Shown here piece after piece: positions 14,882 through 24,346 of a stretch of 31,553 nt of DNA. Location: the NCBI GenBank assembly GCA_947631755.1, contig CANRMO010000002.1, positions 1 to 31,553 of the forward strand, written 5' to 3'. Both the position numbers and the translations under genes were made by a program. The notes beneath the pieces are model-generated. The model was not told the origin of the DNA. It ran no database searches and was given only the letters and a program-made list of their open reading frames with translations. Source of the stretch: an uncultured Lachnospiraceae bacterium (GTDB taxonomy: Bacteria; Bacillota; Clostridia; Lachnospirales; Lachnospiraceae). Positions within the stretch are counted from its first letter, which is position 1; each line of letters opens with the position of its first letter.

Positions 14882-17181
14882 TCAGCTTCACCTGCCTTAT
14901 AGGACATTGCCCCTACTGTTATTCCATCCACTTCCTGATCACTGTCTGAATAGTTGACATATACCTTTACTCCGTTACTGTAAGTCACAACATTCACACC
15001 GTTATCCATGGATTCATGTTTTACAATGTTCGCATCCCCGAGTTTATCATTCAATTCCCTCAGCTCTTTGTCGTACTGCACAATAGCGTCTTTATAAGTA
15101 GTGTACTCTGTACTGTACAGGTCCGAGGAATTCGTATAGATCAGCGCTGAAGAATTTTTTTGTGTGATATAGAAAGATGGGAAAACACCCGCCTCTGCCA
15201 TCTGCAGCAAAAATTCCTGCTTGTTTGCCTCGAAGTTTATATAATTGGAATACATGGGAATGATCCCTTTCAGCACCATGGACACAAATGGAATCTCTTC
15301 ATCCACATACAGATACTTAGAAGATCCCAGCGGCATATCGAGGAATGCATCTGTGTTTTTCCAGAGATATGCACTCGGCTGCTCCATAACAAAATTGGTG
15401 TCGGCATCTGCGCCCGCACACGCATTTGCATAAGAATCTGCCGTATCCATTCTCGTATAATATTTCCCCTGGAAATTATAGGAGAATATCGTGTTGCTGA
15501 TCCCCGCCAGCGCCAGATTATGGATATCCTTGGCCGCAGCCGACTTGATCAGCCCCTGCAGATTGGAAGCAGATTTATTCGGGGTCAGATACTCAAATGT
15601 GCGGTATACCTCTGCCCAGATCTCCTCTTCCATGGTCTGTTTTGTGACCTCTTTTATCGTGTTGAAACTGTAAAGATTTGTCTTAGGATTCAGTCTCATC
15701 GCGTCGTTGTACAAATATATATTGTAATTGGAAGACGCCGCATTTTTGATCAGATCGGTCAGTCTTGATGTCCCCCCGATGTGGCCGTCCGCCTTATATT
15801 TCGTAATCGGAAGGTCATACAGGCCGCCTTTCTGCCATCCTTTATACACACTGAGCAGGCTGGAAACACCGGCTGACTGCAGTTCTTTATAAATATTCTC
15901 AATATCCTCCGTCGTTGTCATCGTAACCGCTCTCGTCCCGAGAAGGAATTTTTCGCGGTCAGTGCCGAGGAAATCCACTCTTGACTTAAATGCCGCATCT
16001 TTCTTTTCAATCAGTTTGTTTTTCAACAGATAATCGCGATATTTAACCGCCATCGCCGAATAATTGGCCTCATCACCGGACAGCAGCATATACCGTACCT
16101 GAAGATCCGAGTGAGAGCGGTTTGCCTCTGTGCTCGGCACGGTGGAACCGTCTGTACTGACAAGCTGATTGTATATATCACGGACTTTAAATCTCGCAAA
16201 ACATCTGTTGTAGTTCAAGTTGTTTGCGCCATTGGGATCCGCTACAATCTCCGCTCTCTTCTCACCCTTTTCCACGATAGCAAAAAATCCGGTTCCCTCT
16301 TTCGTGTGTGCCATTCCAAATACAGGAGCGATAATTGAGTTTGCGTCCTCCTGCATATCAATCTCTTCCCAGAGGTAAGATTTTGTATCCGACTCGGGGA
16401 ATCCCGCATCTTTTCCGTAAACCATCTGGGAGAAACCAGTGTTGTACCGGCCCTCTTTGTTATCCAGATTGATCAGTGCGCCATTGCCGTCCGGGATGAG
16501 CATATAGCCCTCCTCTTCGCCCAGATAACTGTAATTCATAAAGGGGAACGGCGCAATGGTGGAAATATAAGTTCCCTCTTTGTTCTCCACAATGGAATCA
16601 TCCGGAATGGTCACAATCAGCTCTTCCCCATCCAGCTCAACATTCATCGTCAGGCCGAACTGATACTGTTCAAAGAAGATCTTAACTGAAAATCCTTTAT
16701 CCGTCATTGTGTAAGTCGTCGTATTCGGTGTGCTGTTCATGTCAACCTGGTAAGTATTCTGGTTGTTCATGATCGCATAGATGACAATTCCTGACTTCAT
16801 ATAAGAAACAAATTGCTTATTGCTCGTGCCGTCATCTTTCTCATCACTCAGAGTAGTCTCGATAATCTTGCCAGTCTTTTTGTTCTCGAGCATGACGGAG
16901 AGACGTTTCTCATACAGATACATCTTATAGCTGTCATTCTCTGTCACCAGTTTATAATCGTCTTTTGTGATCCAGTCCGACTCCTTTATCTTTCCGGCAG
17001 CCGGTGCCTGTTCCTCTTCCTCGGCGGCCGCGTCCCCGGCAGTTCCGCCCTCAGCCGTACCCGCTGCCGGATCTGCCGCCGGCTCAGCCGACGCCGTTTT
17101 TGGAACAGCCGGAGCCCATATTACTGCCAGTACCAGAACAAGGACCAGTGCTATTGTTTTTTTCCATCTCTTACATGCCAA
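14878..17181 (-). CDS. Secreted DUF5696 domain protein, possibly a glycosidase-like enzyme
   Basis: About 767 residues from a TTG start at 17181, which has GGAGAGGCGG upstream and overlaps the preceding stop codon by 11 bases; an ATG at 17244 would overlap by 74 bases, lacks a ribosome site and would bury the signal peptide behind 21 extra residues. Signal peptide about 1-30, likely cut after TASA. An Ala/Glu-rich linker (about 33-62) precedes a beta-rich region (about 70-385). From about 410 to 660 alternating strand-helix segments suggest a TIM barrel; a short beta domain with VNVVTYSNGVKVYVNYSDS ends the protein, as glycoside hydrolases often do. No anchor or lipobox is visible. DUF5696 has no known activity; enzyme function is my inference. 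It sits with the NHL/Yip1 gene between two ABC importers. Confidence 0.8.
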   Translation of the reverse strand: MACKRWKKTIALVLVLVLAVIWAPAVPKTASAEPAADPAAGTAEGGTAGDAAAEEEEQAPAAGKIKESDWITKDDYKLVTENDSYKMYLYEKRLSVMLENKKTGKIIETTLSDEKDDGTSNKQFVSYMKSGIVIYAIMNNQNTYQVDMNSTPNTTTYTMTDKGFSVKIFFEQYQFGLTMNVELDGEELIVTIPDDSIVENKEGTYISTIAPFPFMNYSYLGEEEGYMLIPDGNGALINLDNKEGRYNTGFSQMVYGKDAGFPESDTKSYLWEEIDMQEDANSIIAPVFGMAHTKEGTGFFAIVEKGEKRAEIVADPNGANNLNYNRCFARFKVRDIYNQLVSTDGSTVPSTEANRSHSDLQVRYMLLSGDEANYSAMAVKYRDYLLKNKLIEKKDAAFKSRVDFLGTDREKFLLGTRAVTMTTTEDIENIYKELQSAGVSSLLSVYKGWQKGGLYDLPITKYKADGHIGGTSRLTDLIKNAASSNYNIYLYNDAMRLNPKTNLYSFNTIKEVTKQTMEEEIWAEVYRTFEYLTPNKSASNLQGLIKSAAAKDIHNLALAGISNTIFSYNFQGKYYTRMDTADSYANACAGADADTNFVMEQPSAYLWKNTDAFLDMPLGSSKYLYVDEEIPFVSMVLKGIIPMYSNYINFEANKQEFLLQMAEAGVFPSFYITQKNSSALIYTNSSDLYSTEYTTYKDAIVQYDKELRELNDKLGDANIVKHESMDNGVNVVTYSNGVKVYVNYSDSDQEVDGITVGAMSYKAGEAE

Positions 17182-19231
17182 TCCGATACACCGCCTCTCC
17201 GAATATTTCTGCAATAAAGCTGAATACCTGTGACCAAAGTACATATATAATGAATATCAGCAGTGCCACGATCAGGATAGTAAATGCCGTCAGGCCTATA
17301 ATCTTCAGGGTTTCTTTTCCTGTATAATTATTTACCTCCTTTATTGCAAGTACTACCAGTATCGCAGTCCATACATACATAACTACCTCTACCAGTGTAA
17401 TGAGGAACTGCTCATTCCAGGTCAGAACGTGTGACAGGGCAAAACTCAGCGGAGTAAAGCAGATGTACGGCATAAGGCTGTAACAGAAATATGTATAAAT
17501 CTTCTTTACCGTGCCCTCGCCTTCATTAATAGTACATACCAGGTAATTGCACGCGGTCAGCGCTATGATCACAATGAGGATAGTTCCGATATCGGTAAAG
17601 AACTCGTATCTTCCCTCCCGGATCGTCTTCTGGAGAAAGCCGCACATATACTTATTAATGACATATTCAATCATGAACACAACCAGCAAAATACTCGGTG
17701 CGCTCCAGGACGCCCTGCCCTCTCTCGCAATTCCGTAAGAGCCGTCAAAAGGATGCCTCATAAAGTATCCCGCGTACATAACATTTGAGATCAACCGGTT
17801 CTCTTTCATTTTCTTTTTCAGCGTGCGCACGCCCTCAAGGATTCCTTTTTTCCGGTCAAAGTATGTGATGACTTTGAAAAGGATAAAGAGCGCCACGATA
17901 ATCAGCAAAGCCGCCACAATATTTCTCTTGAGCCAGTTATTCCGGATCTCCCAGAACGCATCCGAATATCCCTCGTCGTCTTTTGACAGGCGGGCATATC
18001 TCAGCGCCTCGTCATAATTCTCTTCCTGGAAATACGCGCGGCCCATAGCCTTATTTGCATAGTCAAACATACTGTTCATCTGCAACACTTCTGTCAGCGG
18101 CTCACGGCTCTCTGTATAGCGTCCGTTTGCATACAGATTCAGAGCTGTATGGAGCTTTCCGGTAAACTCACTCTGCTGATAGACCTGTATACTGCCCGCC
18201 TCAGCGTCCAGGACGTAAAGCTCGTTTTTCGAGCCGACCTGAATGCTGGTAGCCTGGGTGGCAAGTCCGATCCGCTGTTTTCCATCGTCTTTTGCCCCAA
18301 ATACATACAGGGGTTCGCCCTGGTTATTGTACTCGTAAATATAACCGTTCGCAGACAGCACATATACGTTGTCATTGTTTCCCACTGCGACAGCTGCCGG
18401 TGTATCATCGTAAAAATCGTTCCTCTTCTGAATCATATTTATGCCGGCGATGTTCAGCCTCTTCAGAGTAGTCGATTTCTCACCGCGGGTTACCGTGTAG
18501 ATCAAACCCTTTTCATCGATCGCAAGATTGTCGGGTGTGGAGGGGATATTGCTCACCCTTTTCGCCCTCTGCTCCGGCGTCGAAATTGCGCGGTAGATAA
18601 TGTCCTGCAATGTCGTCGATGTGAAGTTGGTTCCGAAATAGCCGAGAAACGTGCCGCCCTCTGCCGGGGAAATCTCCACAATACCGTTTGTGTTTGACTC
18701 GCAGACAACAAACATAATGCCTGCGTCGTTTACAACAATCTTAATCGGAAGATAAGTGATGTCATCACCGTACAGGGGGTTATCCGGACGTCCATAGCGG
18801 TTCACCTCTTTGCCATTCTCATCAAATTCAAATACCGCCTCCGCGTCACGGTCCGCAACATAGATATGCCCGTTGTCTGTGACATATACACCGCGGGGAG
18901 ACACCAGCGTCCCCTTTCCCACAACACCAATCAGATTGCCATTTACATCACCGACAACAATCCTTGCATTGCCGGTATCTGCCACATAAATCTTTCCGTC
19001 ATCTGAGACAAACATATCATTTGGCTTTGCAAAAGTTTCTTCTCCGAATTTATAAATCGTATCTTTTGCAAGATATGCCGCCTGGGTTTCCTGCATCCTG
19101 CCATACCCGTCGACAGTATATGTCTTATATGGCGTCTCAGCGGATGCGGAAATCGTGTTGATTCCTGAACTGATACACATTGCAACCAAGAGCAAAGCCA
19201 TCAGCTTCAAGATTTTTTTCTTTCTCACCAT
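17171..19231 (-). CDS. Exported NHL-propeller/TPR protein with C-terminal Yip1 membrane domain
   Basis: 686 residues. Signal peptide about 1-31 (cut near ASA). Residues about 65-350 hold repeated NHL-type blades such as KPNDMFVSDDGKIYVADTGN and SPRGVYVTDNGHIYVADRDA. A TPR-like pair follows (about 356-422: LNLYANGRYTESREPL, AYFQEENYDEALRYARL). One membrane helix at about 437-455 brings the chain back, then a Yip1-type domain with about five helices (about 505-670). The propeller and TPR are thus outside the cell. Its end overlaps the DUF5696 start, and it follows two permease genes, so it is likely a partner of the transporter or of DUF5696. Function unknown; a scaffold or sensor role is inference. 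Confidence 0.85.
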   Translation of the reverse strand: MVRKKKILKLMALLLVAMCISSGINTISASAETPYKTYTVDGYGRMQETQAAYLAKDTIYKFGEETFAKPNDMFVSDDGKIYVADTGNARIVVGDVNGNLIGVVGKGTLVSPRGVYVTDNGHIYVADRDAEAVFEFDENGKEVNRYGRPDNPLYGDDITYLPIKIVVNDAGIMFVVCESNTNGIVEISPAEGGTFLGYFGTNFTSTTLQDIIYRAISTPEQRAKRVSNIPSTPDNLAIDEKGLIYTVTRGEKSTTLKRLNIAGINMIQKRNDFYDDTPAAVAVGNNDNVYVLSANGYIYEYNNQGEPLYVFGAKDDGKQRIGLATQATSIQVGSKNELYVLDAEAGSIQVYQQSEFTGKLHTALNLYANGRYTESREPLTEVLQMNSMFDYANKAMGRAYFQEENYDEALRYARLSKDDEGYSDAFWEIRNNWLKRNIVAALLIIVALFILFKVITYFDRKKGILEGVRTLKKKMKENRLISNVMYAGYFMRHPFDGSYGIAREGRASWSAPSILLVVFMIEYVINKYMCGFLQKTIREGRYEFFTDIGTILIVIIALTACNYLVCTINEGEGTVKKIYTYFCYSLMPYICFTPLSFALSHVLTWNEQFLITLVEVVMYVWTAILVVLAIKEVNNYTGKETLKIIGLTAFTILIVALLIFIIYVLWSQVFSFIAEIFGEAVYRIGM

Positions 19232-19262
19232 AATGCCTCTTTCCTTCGCCTTTTTGCAATTG

Positions 19263-20132
19263 TTATTTGATACCGGAATGTGCCATCGTGTTCATAACCT
19301 TATTCTGAAGGATTACAAACAGGATCAGGTTTGGCAGGAACAGGATTAACGTCGCGGCTGCGGCCATACCCTGTCCGGAAACCGTATTATTCACATTCAC
19401 AAGGGAGTTCATATAAAACGTCAATGTCTTTAAACTGTCGTCATTGATGTAATAGTTTGATGACTCCATGTTTGCCCACACCTGCTGGAACACAAGGATC
19501 GTAGCTGTCGCCATGGCCGGTTTGATCATCGGGATGATCAGACTCCGGTATATCTTAAAATCCGTTGCTCCATCTATATATGCTGCCTCGATCAGCGCAT
19601 CCGGAACCTGTTCCACGAACTGTTTTACCAGAAACAGTGATACCGGATAGGCCAGAAGCGGCAATATGTGCGCCCACATATTATCGATCAGTCCCAGCTT
19701 GGAAATCACCAGAAAGCGGGGAATCAGTACCGCTGTTGCCACAAACATCAGGGCGATCTGGTTGATCTGCATCATCAGGTCGCGTCCCTTAAACTTCAGC
19801 TTAGCCAGCGCAAACGCCGCCATCGTCGTAAAGATCAGGGACAGCCCCACGGTAACAATCGTGACAAATAAACTGTTGAACACATAACGGCTGAACGGAA
19901 TACCTGCCGTGCGGCTGAACTTGATCAGCTTCAAAAAGTTCTCAAGTGTTGGATTTCTCACAATAAACGTAGGTGGAAATGCAAACAACTCATCCATTGG
20001 TTTGAACGCATGATTCGCAATAAAGAGAATCGGCAAGAACATGAACAGCACCAGTGGCAACAGGGCAATCATGATCTTTATCTGGCCTTTCTCAAATTTC
20101 TGCGGATTCATCCGTTTTCCTTTATATGCCAT
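19263..20132 (-). CDS. Carbohydrate ABC transporter permease (MalG type)
   Basis: 289 residues, the usual length. Six membrane helices and the EAA loop LIEAAYIDGATDFKIYRSL followed by IIPMIKPAM. AAGGAGGG lies 6 bases before the ATG. Second permease of the importer fed by the 1002-residue binding protein; the gene follows its partner permease by 21 bases and precedes the NHL/Yip1 gene by 31. Confidence 0.93.
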   Translation of the reverse strand: MAYKGKRMNPQKFEKGQIKIMIALLPLVLFMFLPILFIANHAFKPMDELFAFPPTFIVRNPTLENFLKLIKFSRTAGIPFSRYVFNSLFVTIVTVGLSLIFTTMAAFALAKLKFKGRDLMMQINQIALMFVATAVLIPRFLVISKLGLIDNMWAHILPLLAYPVSLFLVKQFVEQVPDALIEAAYIDGATDFKIYRSLIIPMIKPAMATATILVFQQVWANMESSNYYINDDSLKTLTFYMNSLVNVNNTVSGQGMAAAATLILFLPNLILFVILQNKVMNTMAHSGIK

Positions 20133-20153
20133 TATTTTCCCTCCTTCTCTTTA

Positions 20154-21149
20154 TTAATCTTTTTCCGTCAGCAATGCATTACAGAATGCTGAGAATATCT
20201 GTACGATCAAGAGCAGGGCAACCGATACCGCCGCCGCATAACCCATCTCAAACCGCAGGAAACCATAATCTTCGATGTGGTTTACGATCAGCTGCGCCGC
20301 ATAACCCGGCGAGGGGTTACCAGTCAGCTGGGTGGATATCAAACCGTTCTGGAACGCATTAACAATCGCCATAACGGCGGCAAACAGCATCTGCGGTTTC
20401 ATCTGCGGGATCGTAATATAGATCATTTCCTGGACACGGTTCTTGACCCCGTCGATGGCCGCCGCCTCATACAGTTCTTCGTCGGAGTTCAAAATACCGG
20501 CGATCATGGAGAGGAATCCCACGCCCATGGATGACCAGAGGCCGACGATGATAACGATCAGCAGGAGATATTTTGCATTTACAAGCCACAGAACCGGCTC
20601 ATTGATCAATCCAAGGCTCATCATCCAGCTGTTCAGAAGACCGGTCTGGTCACCGGAAAAGATAACCTTCCACAGTACCGTCATGGCAGTCGGCCCGGTC
20701 ATACTCGGTGAGTAAATGATCAGCGCCAGTATAGTACGCGGAAGCTTTGTCAGGTTACAGAGGGCCCATGCAAGGATAAAGGACAGCACATATCCGCCCA
20801 CACCTACTACGATCGCGTAGACGACCGTATTCGGCAATACATACTGCATGAACACTTCATCGCTCGTAATCAGCGTTATGTAATTGAGGAACCCGGTAAA
20901 CTCCGGGAACGCAATTGCATTAAAGTTGGTAAAGGACAATATAATGGCCAGTACGGTCGGCACAAGAATAAAAATTGTGAACACGATCGCGTATGGAGCC
21001 ATAAAGGTATATCCATGCCAATTCGATCTCTCACGCCTGCGGATATTGCCGTTTTTCTTTTTCTTCGGTTCCGCTGTCATGGCGCTGTCTTTCTTTTTTT
21101 CTGGCGCTGCTGTCTGTGCGACAGCAGCATTATTCTTTGTCTCAGCCAT
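20154..21149 (-). CDS. Sugar ABC transporter permease (MalF/LplB type)
   Basis: 331 residues. A soluble tail of about 45 residues rich in Ala, Lys and Pro (AAPEKKKDSAMTAEPKKKK) precedes six membrane helices, the first about 50-70. The EAA loop reads LYEAAAIDGVKNRVQEMIY. GGAG lies 6 bases before the ATG. It follows the binding-protein gene by 15 bases and forms the importer channel with the next permease. Confidence 0.93.
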   Translation of the reverse strand: MAETKNNAAVAQTAAPEKKKDSAMTAEPKKKKNGNIRRRERSNWHGYTFMAPYAIVFTIFILVPTVLAIILSFTNFNAIAFPEFTGFLNYITLITSDEVFMQYVLPNTVVYAIVVGVGGYVLSFILAWALCNLTKLPRTILALIIYSPSMTGPTAMTVLWKVIFSGDQTGLLNSWMMSLGLINEPVLWLVNAKYLLLIVIIVGLWSSMGVGFLSMIAGILNSDEELYEAAAIDGVKNRVQEMIYITIPQMKPQMLFAAVMAIVNAFQNGLISTQLTGNPSPGYAAQLIVNHIEDYGFLRFEMGYAAAVSVALLLIVQIFSAFCNALLTEKD

Positions 21150-21164
21150 ATTTCACTCCATCTC

Positions 21165-24100
21165 TCATTCTCCAAGCAATTCTTTCACAGTTTCAATTGT
21201 CGGGATATTGTAACTTTCGATCACATTACCCTCGCTGTCATTGTAGCCGAATTCCTCAAGTTTTCGGTCAAACTCGTGGTTAACGCTCTTGACTGCCTTA
21301 TCGATCCTTGTCCGCGCGTCCTGTCCGTTTACTACAATATCATTGAATGTATTGCTCACTTCACGCTCCAGCAGGTAAGTGCCAGGCACGCGGGGAACAT
21401 CCACAACATTCTTTGCGGTCTCCATGATCACATTCTTAGAATTCGAATCGATAGGCAGCTGTTTCATCGCCGCCATGTTTGCCGTATTCCAGATATAGTC
21501 ATCACCATAGCTGATCTGAATTGTCTGCCCAAACTCCGCCTGGGTCTCTGCCGATGCCCACCACTGAACGAATTTCCACGCCTTCTGCTGGCGCTCCGCG
21601 TCATCTTTCTTGAAGATAACGGTACTCTCTGCACACCCGCACACAGAACGGTCGATCGATCCGTCTTCCTTTTTCGTGCCCGGTGCCAGTGCGATCTTCC
21701 ATGAGCTTGCCAGCTCCGGAGCCGCGTTCGTCAGCATATTAAAGGTAGCATAATCTGCAATGCCCAGAGGCATATCGCCGTTTCGGAAATGCTGGTAGAA
21801 GTTATCCACATTGACCGGCATGTTGTACACAGTAAACAAATCCGTCAGAGTAGTAAGGCCCTGTACCGTGTTCTCGTTTCCGAGCCCGCAACCCTCATTG
21901 GCCGTGCCGTTGTAAATATTTCCTCCACTCTGCACGATCAGAGGAGTCGTCCCGTGGAAGTTCCTCATGAGGATCATGCCGGCTGTCGGGTAATAGAAGT
22001 TCAGCCCCCTCATCTGCAATGTCGGAAGTATGTCAATCACTTCTTCCATTGTCTGTGGGATCTCCAGCCCGAGTTTTTCCATGACATCCGAGCGGTAGAA
22101 CAGAACCCAGAAGTTCATCGTCTCCGGCATAGAGTAAACTTTGTCCCCGATCGTCCCCGTCAGGAAAAATCCGGGTTCAAACTGCTTCGCTGTCTCCTTG
22201 AAGCCGTCAAACTGTGACATATCTGCCAGTGCGCCACGGATCGCCAGCTCATATGGGATCGTGTAGTTGATGCCGGTAGCGACATCCGGCGCATTGCCTG
22301 CGGCATTTGCCAGCACCAGCTTCTGCTGATCCGGCATGATACTGATATCCACATCAATCCCCGTCTCCGGCGTAAATTTCTCATCGATCAGTTTCTGCAT
22401 GATCTGAACATACTGGCTGGAACGGTTTACCCATACCTGGATATGATTCTTATCCGTATTCCTCGTCGAATACGCCTGATTCGTAAAAGATGAGGTAAAT
22501 CTGCTAATGTTCTGCCCGATCGACTTGAAGAACCCCGCTTTCCCGGGAAGCTTTGTGTCTTTCTGGCAGATATAGATCCGGTCGATCGCCAGGCCGTTTA
22601 CCATCAGGTCATCGATCGCCTGCGCGAGATAGTGGTTGACAGAGTTCGTGCTTGTGGAGAGCTCGGCGATACGGTAAGGAATCTCATCCGGATTCTCCGC
22701 CAGGCTGCGCAGCTGTTTTGCGGCAATCAGCATAGGAGACATGACCGCTACATTCTTGTCACTGTCGCTCCACTTAATGGCGCTCTTCTCCAGCTCTTCC
22801 AGCTCGCTTGCATAGCCGCTCAGTTTCTCTTCCAGATTCGGAATGTACCTGGAGAGTTTCAGATCGCGGTACTTATCTGCATTGTTACCGGCCACCTTTG
22901 TGATCTCCAGTGCGAGGTCGTTCACCTCAGACATCACAACATCCAGGGCCTCCATAACGTAACAGATGTTGTCCATACTGATCGTATAGGAAATCGTATG
23001 TACCCCTGCATCCAGATATACGCTAAGATCTTCGCCGTTTGAGTCTTTTAATCTGCTTGTTTTGTATTTTGTCGTATAAGCCATGCCGTATGAGCGGAAC
23101 GCATCATTCGGCATCTTGCCGTCTATCGCGATATCGACAAATACCGGGAAATCTGTCTTGTCGGACTGGCGGTAATTCATTGCAATATTGTATGTGCCAG
23201 CTTTCTTTACCTCGAAACTGTATGTGACTTTCTGGCCCGCCTCATTAAAGGAATCGGAATCCAGCGTATTCAGGATCGTTTCTTTCGTCGCATACGGGTC
23301 TACGCTGGTATCGTACTCAGCAACTGCATGGATAGAAGAATCGTTTGTCTCTTTATACGCCTCTCCCTGAATCGTGATCAGCTCACTTCCGTCTGCGGGC
23401 TCAGAAGCGGAATATGCTGCCAGCTTTTCCGGGGCGGCCAGTTCGATATTCCCAAACAGGAAATTTCCTTCCATGACTTCGAAATCCAATGTATGCCTGC
23501 CCTTTTTCAGTTCAAGTTTGAGCGGGTCGGAATGGCGGTAACCGGAATCCGTCAGTCCCTGTTTCTCCCAGCGGACATCTTTTTCCGGGACGGCAACCAC
23601 TTCATTTCCGTACCGGTCGTAGTTTTTCTCCTCCGACAAATTCCACGTCGTGCTCAATTTAATGTTGCGCGATTCATAGAACGGATACTCGCCGTCCACA
23701 GTCATCCCGATGGAAACAGGAAGAATGGACTCATCATAGGAAAGATAATTAAAATTCATGACATAGAGACCATCTTCTTTCACATCAATCTCAACCTGTG
23801 CCTTATCACCGGCCGAGAGATCCAGAACCTGTGAAGCATCCGCATATTCTTTCGTCTCTCCTGTCAGTGCGCTCTGGGCATCTCCTCTTGCAATATCCGC
23901 CATGCTGTAGGATATTGTCTCTCCTGTGTAATCCGATGCCGTATAACCACTGCTCGTTCTCGTGTAATTGGTGGAAATACGTTCACTGGAGTACTCTTCT
24001 TCGCCCGTGGCAGAAACCGCCGTCCCGGTGGCGCTTTCTGCTGTTCCCGCAGTGTCATCTGTGGAAATCGGCTCCGCGTTCACGCGTATCCCTACGCTTG

Positions 24101-24173
24101 CAGCCAGCAGCGCTGCAACGGCAACCACAGCCACTGTCTTTTTTACTTTGTTTGCACTCATTTTACGCCGCAT
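21165..24173 (-). CDS. Large solute-binding protein with two N-terminal carbohydrate-binding-like domains
   Basis: 1002 residues, about twice the usual binding-protein length. GGAGG precedes the ATG by 5 bases. A Sec-type signal (about 10-33, ending VNA) has no lipobox, so anchoring is unclear. A Thr/Ala/Ser linker containing TGTAVSATG (49-57) follows. Two beta-sandwich segments (about 105-250 and 265-415) share the pattern of a strand-rich start, KKGRHTLDFEV or DAGVHTISYTI, and look like CBM6/35-type modules. A helical region (about 420-555) joins them to a family 1 solute-binding domain (about 575-985) with IQVWVNRSSQYVQ and PDVATGINYTIPYELA. First gene of the long transporter operon. It probably captures long, branched oligosaccharides at the surface; the ligand is inferred from the adjacent arabinan enzymes. 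Confidence 0.88.
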   Translation of the reverse strand: MRRKMSANKVKKTVAVVAVAALLAASVGIRVNAEPISTDDTAGTAESATGTAVSATGEEEYSSERISTNYTRTSSGYTASDYTGETISYSMADIARGDAQSALTGETKEYADASQVLDLSAGDKAQVEIDVKEDGLYVMNFNYLSYDESILPVSIGMTVDGEYPFYESRNIKLSTTWNLSEEKNYDRYGNEVVAVPEKDVRWEKQGLTDSGYRHSDPLKLELKKGRHTLDFEVMEGNFLFGNIELAAPEKLAAYSASEPADGSELITIQGEAYKETNDSSIHAVAEYDTSVDPYATKETILNTLDSDSFNEAGQKVTYSFEVKKAGTYNIAMNYRQSDKTDFPVFVDIAIDGKMPNDAFRSYGMAYTTKYKTSRLKDSNGEDLSVYLDAGVHTISYTISMDNICYVMEALDVVMSEVNDLALEITKVAGNNADKYRDLKLSRYIPNLEEKLSGYASELEELEKSAIKWSDSDKNVAVMSPMLIAAKQLRSLAENPDEIPYRIAELSTSTNSVNHYLAQAIDDLMVNGLAIDRIYICQKDTKLPGKAGFFKSIGQNISRFTSSFTNQAYSTRNTDKNHIQVWVNRSSQYVQIMQKLIDEKFTPETGIDVDISIMPDQQKLVLANAAGNAPDVATGINYTIPYELAIRGALADMSQFDGFKETAKQFEPGFFLTGTIGDKVYSMPETMNFWVLFYRSDVMEKLGLEIPQTMEEVIDILPTLQMRGLNFYYPTAGMILMRNFHGTTPLIVQSGGNIYNGTANEGCGLGNENTVQGLTTLTDLFTVYNMPVNVDNFYQHFRNGDMPLGIADYATFNMLTNAAPELASSWKIALAPGTKKEDGSIDRSVCGCAESTVIFKKDDAERQQKAWKFVQWWASAETQAEFGQTIQISYGDDYIWNTANMAAMKQLPIDSNSKNVIMETAKNVVDVPRVPGTYLLEREVSNTFNDIVVNGQDARTRIDKAVKSVNHEFDRKLEEFGYNDSEGNVIESYNIPTIETVKELLGE

Positions 24174-24214
24174 AACATCCTCCTCACAACTTATTTTCTC
24201 AAACGCTCCCGATC

Positions 24215-24274
24215 TTACATTTTGTAAAATAGTTCAGCATACTTTATATTACAATGATTGGCACAAAAAGTCAA
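24215..24274 (-). promoter_or_regulatory. Main promoter of the transporter operon, with a downstream palindrome
   Basis: On the minus strand TTGACT (24269-24274) and TAATAT (24246-24251) are 17 bases apart, near consensus. A palindrome TTACA-TTT-TGTAA (24215-24227) lies about 12-25 bases after the expected start site, where a repressor could act. It does not match the AraR operator or a catabolite (cre) site as I know them. Confidence 0.75.
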
Positions 24275-24346
24275 TATGCCGGGGTTGATTTTATTGTTAT
24301 TTTTTACAAAAATTCACCCCTTTTATGTTGCTTTTTAGTGAAATCT

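Noticed and set aside
17182..17244. ATG at 17244 as start of the DUF5696 protein
   Set aside because: It would overlap the previous gene by 74 bases, lacks a ribosome site and puts 21 residues before the signal peptide.
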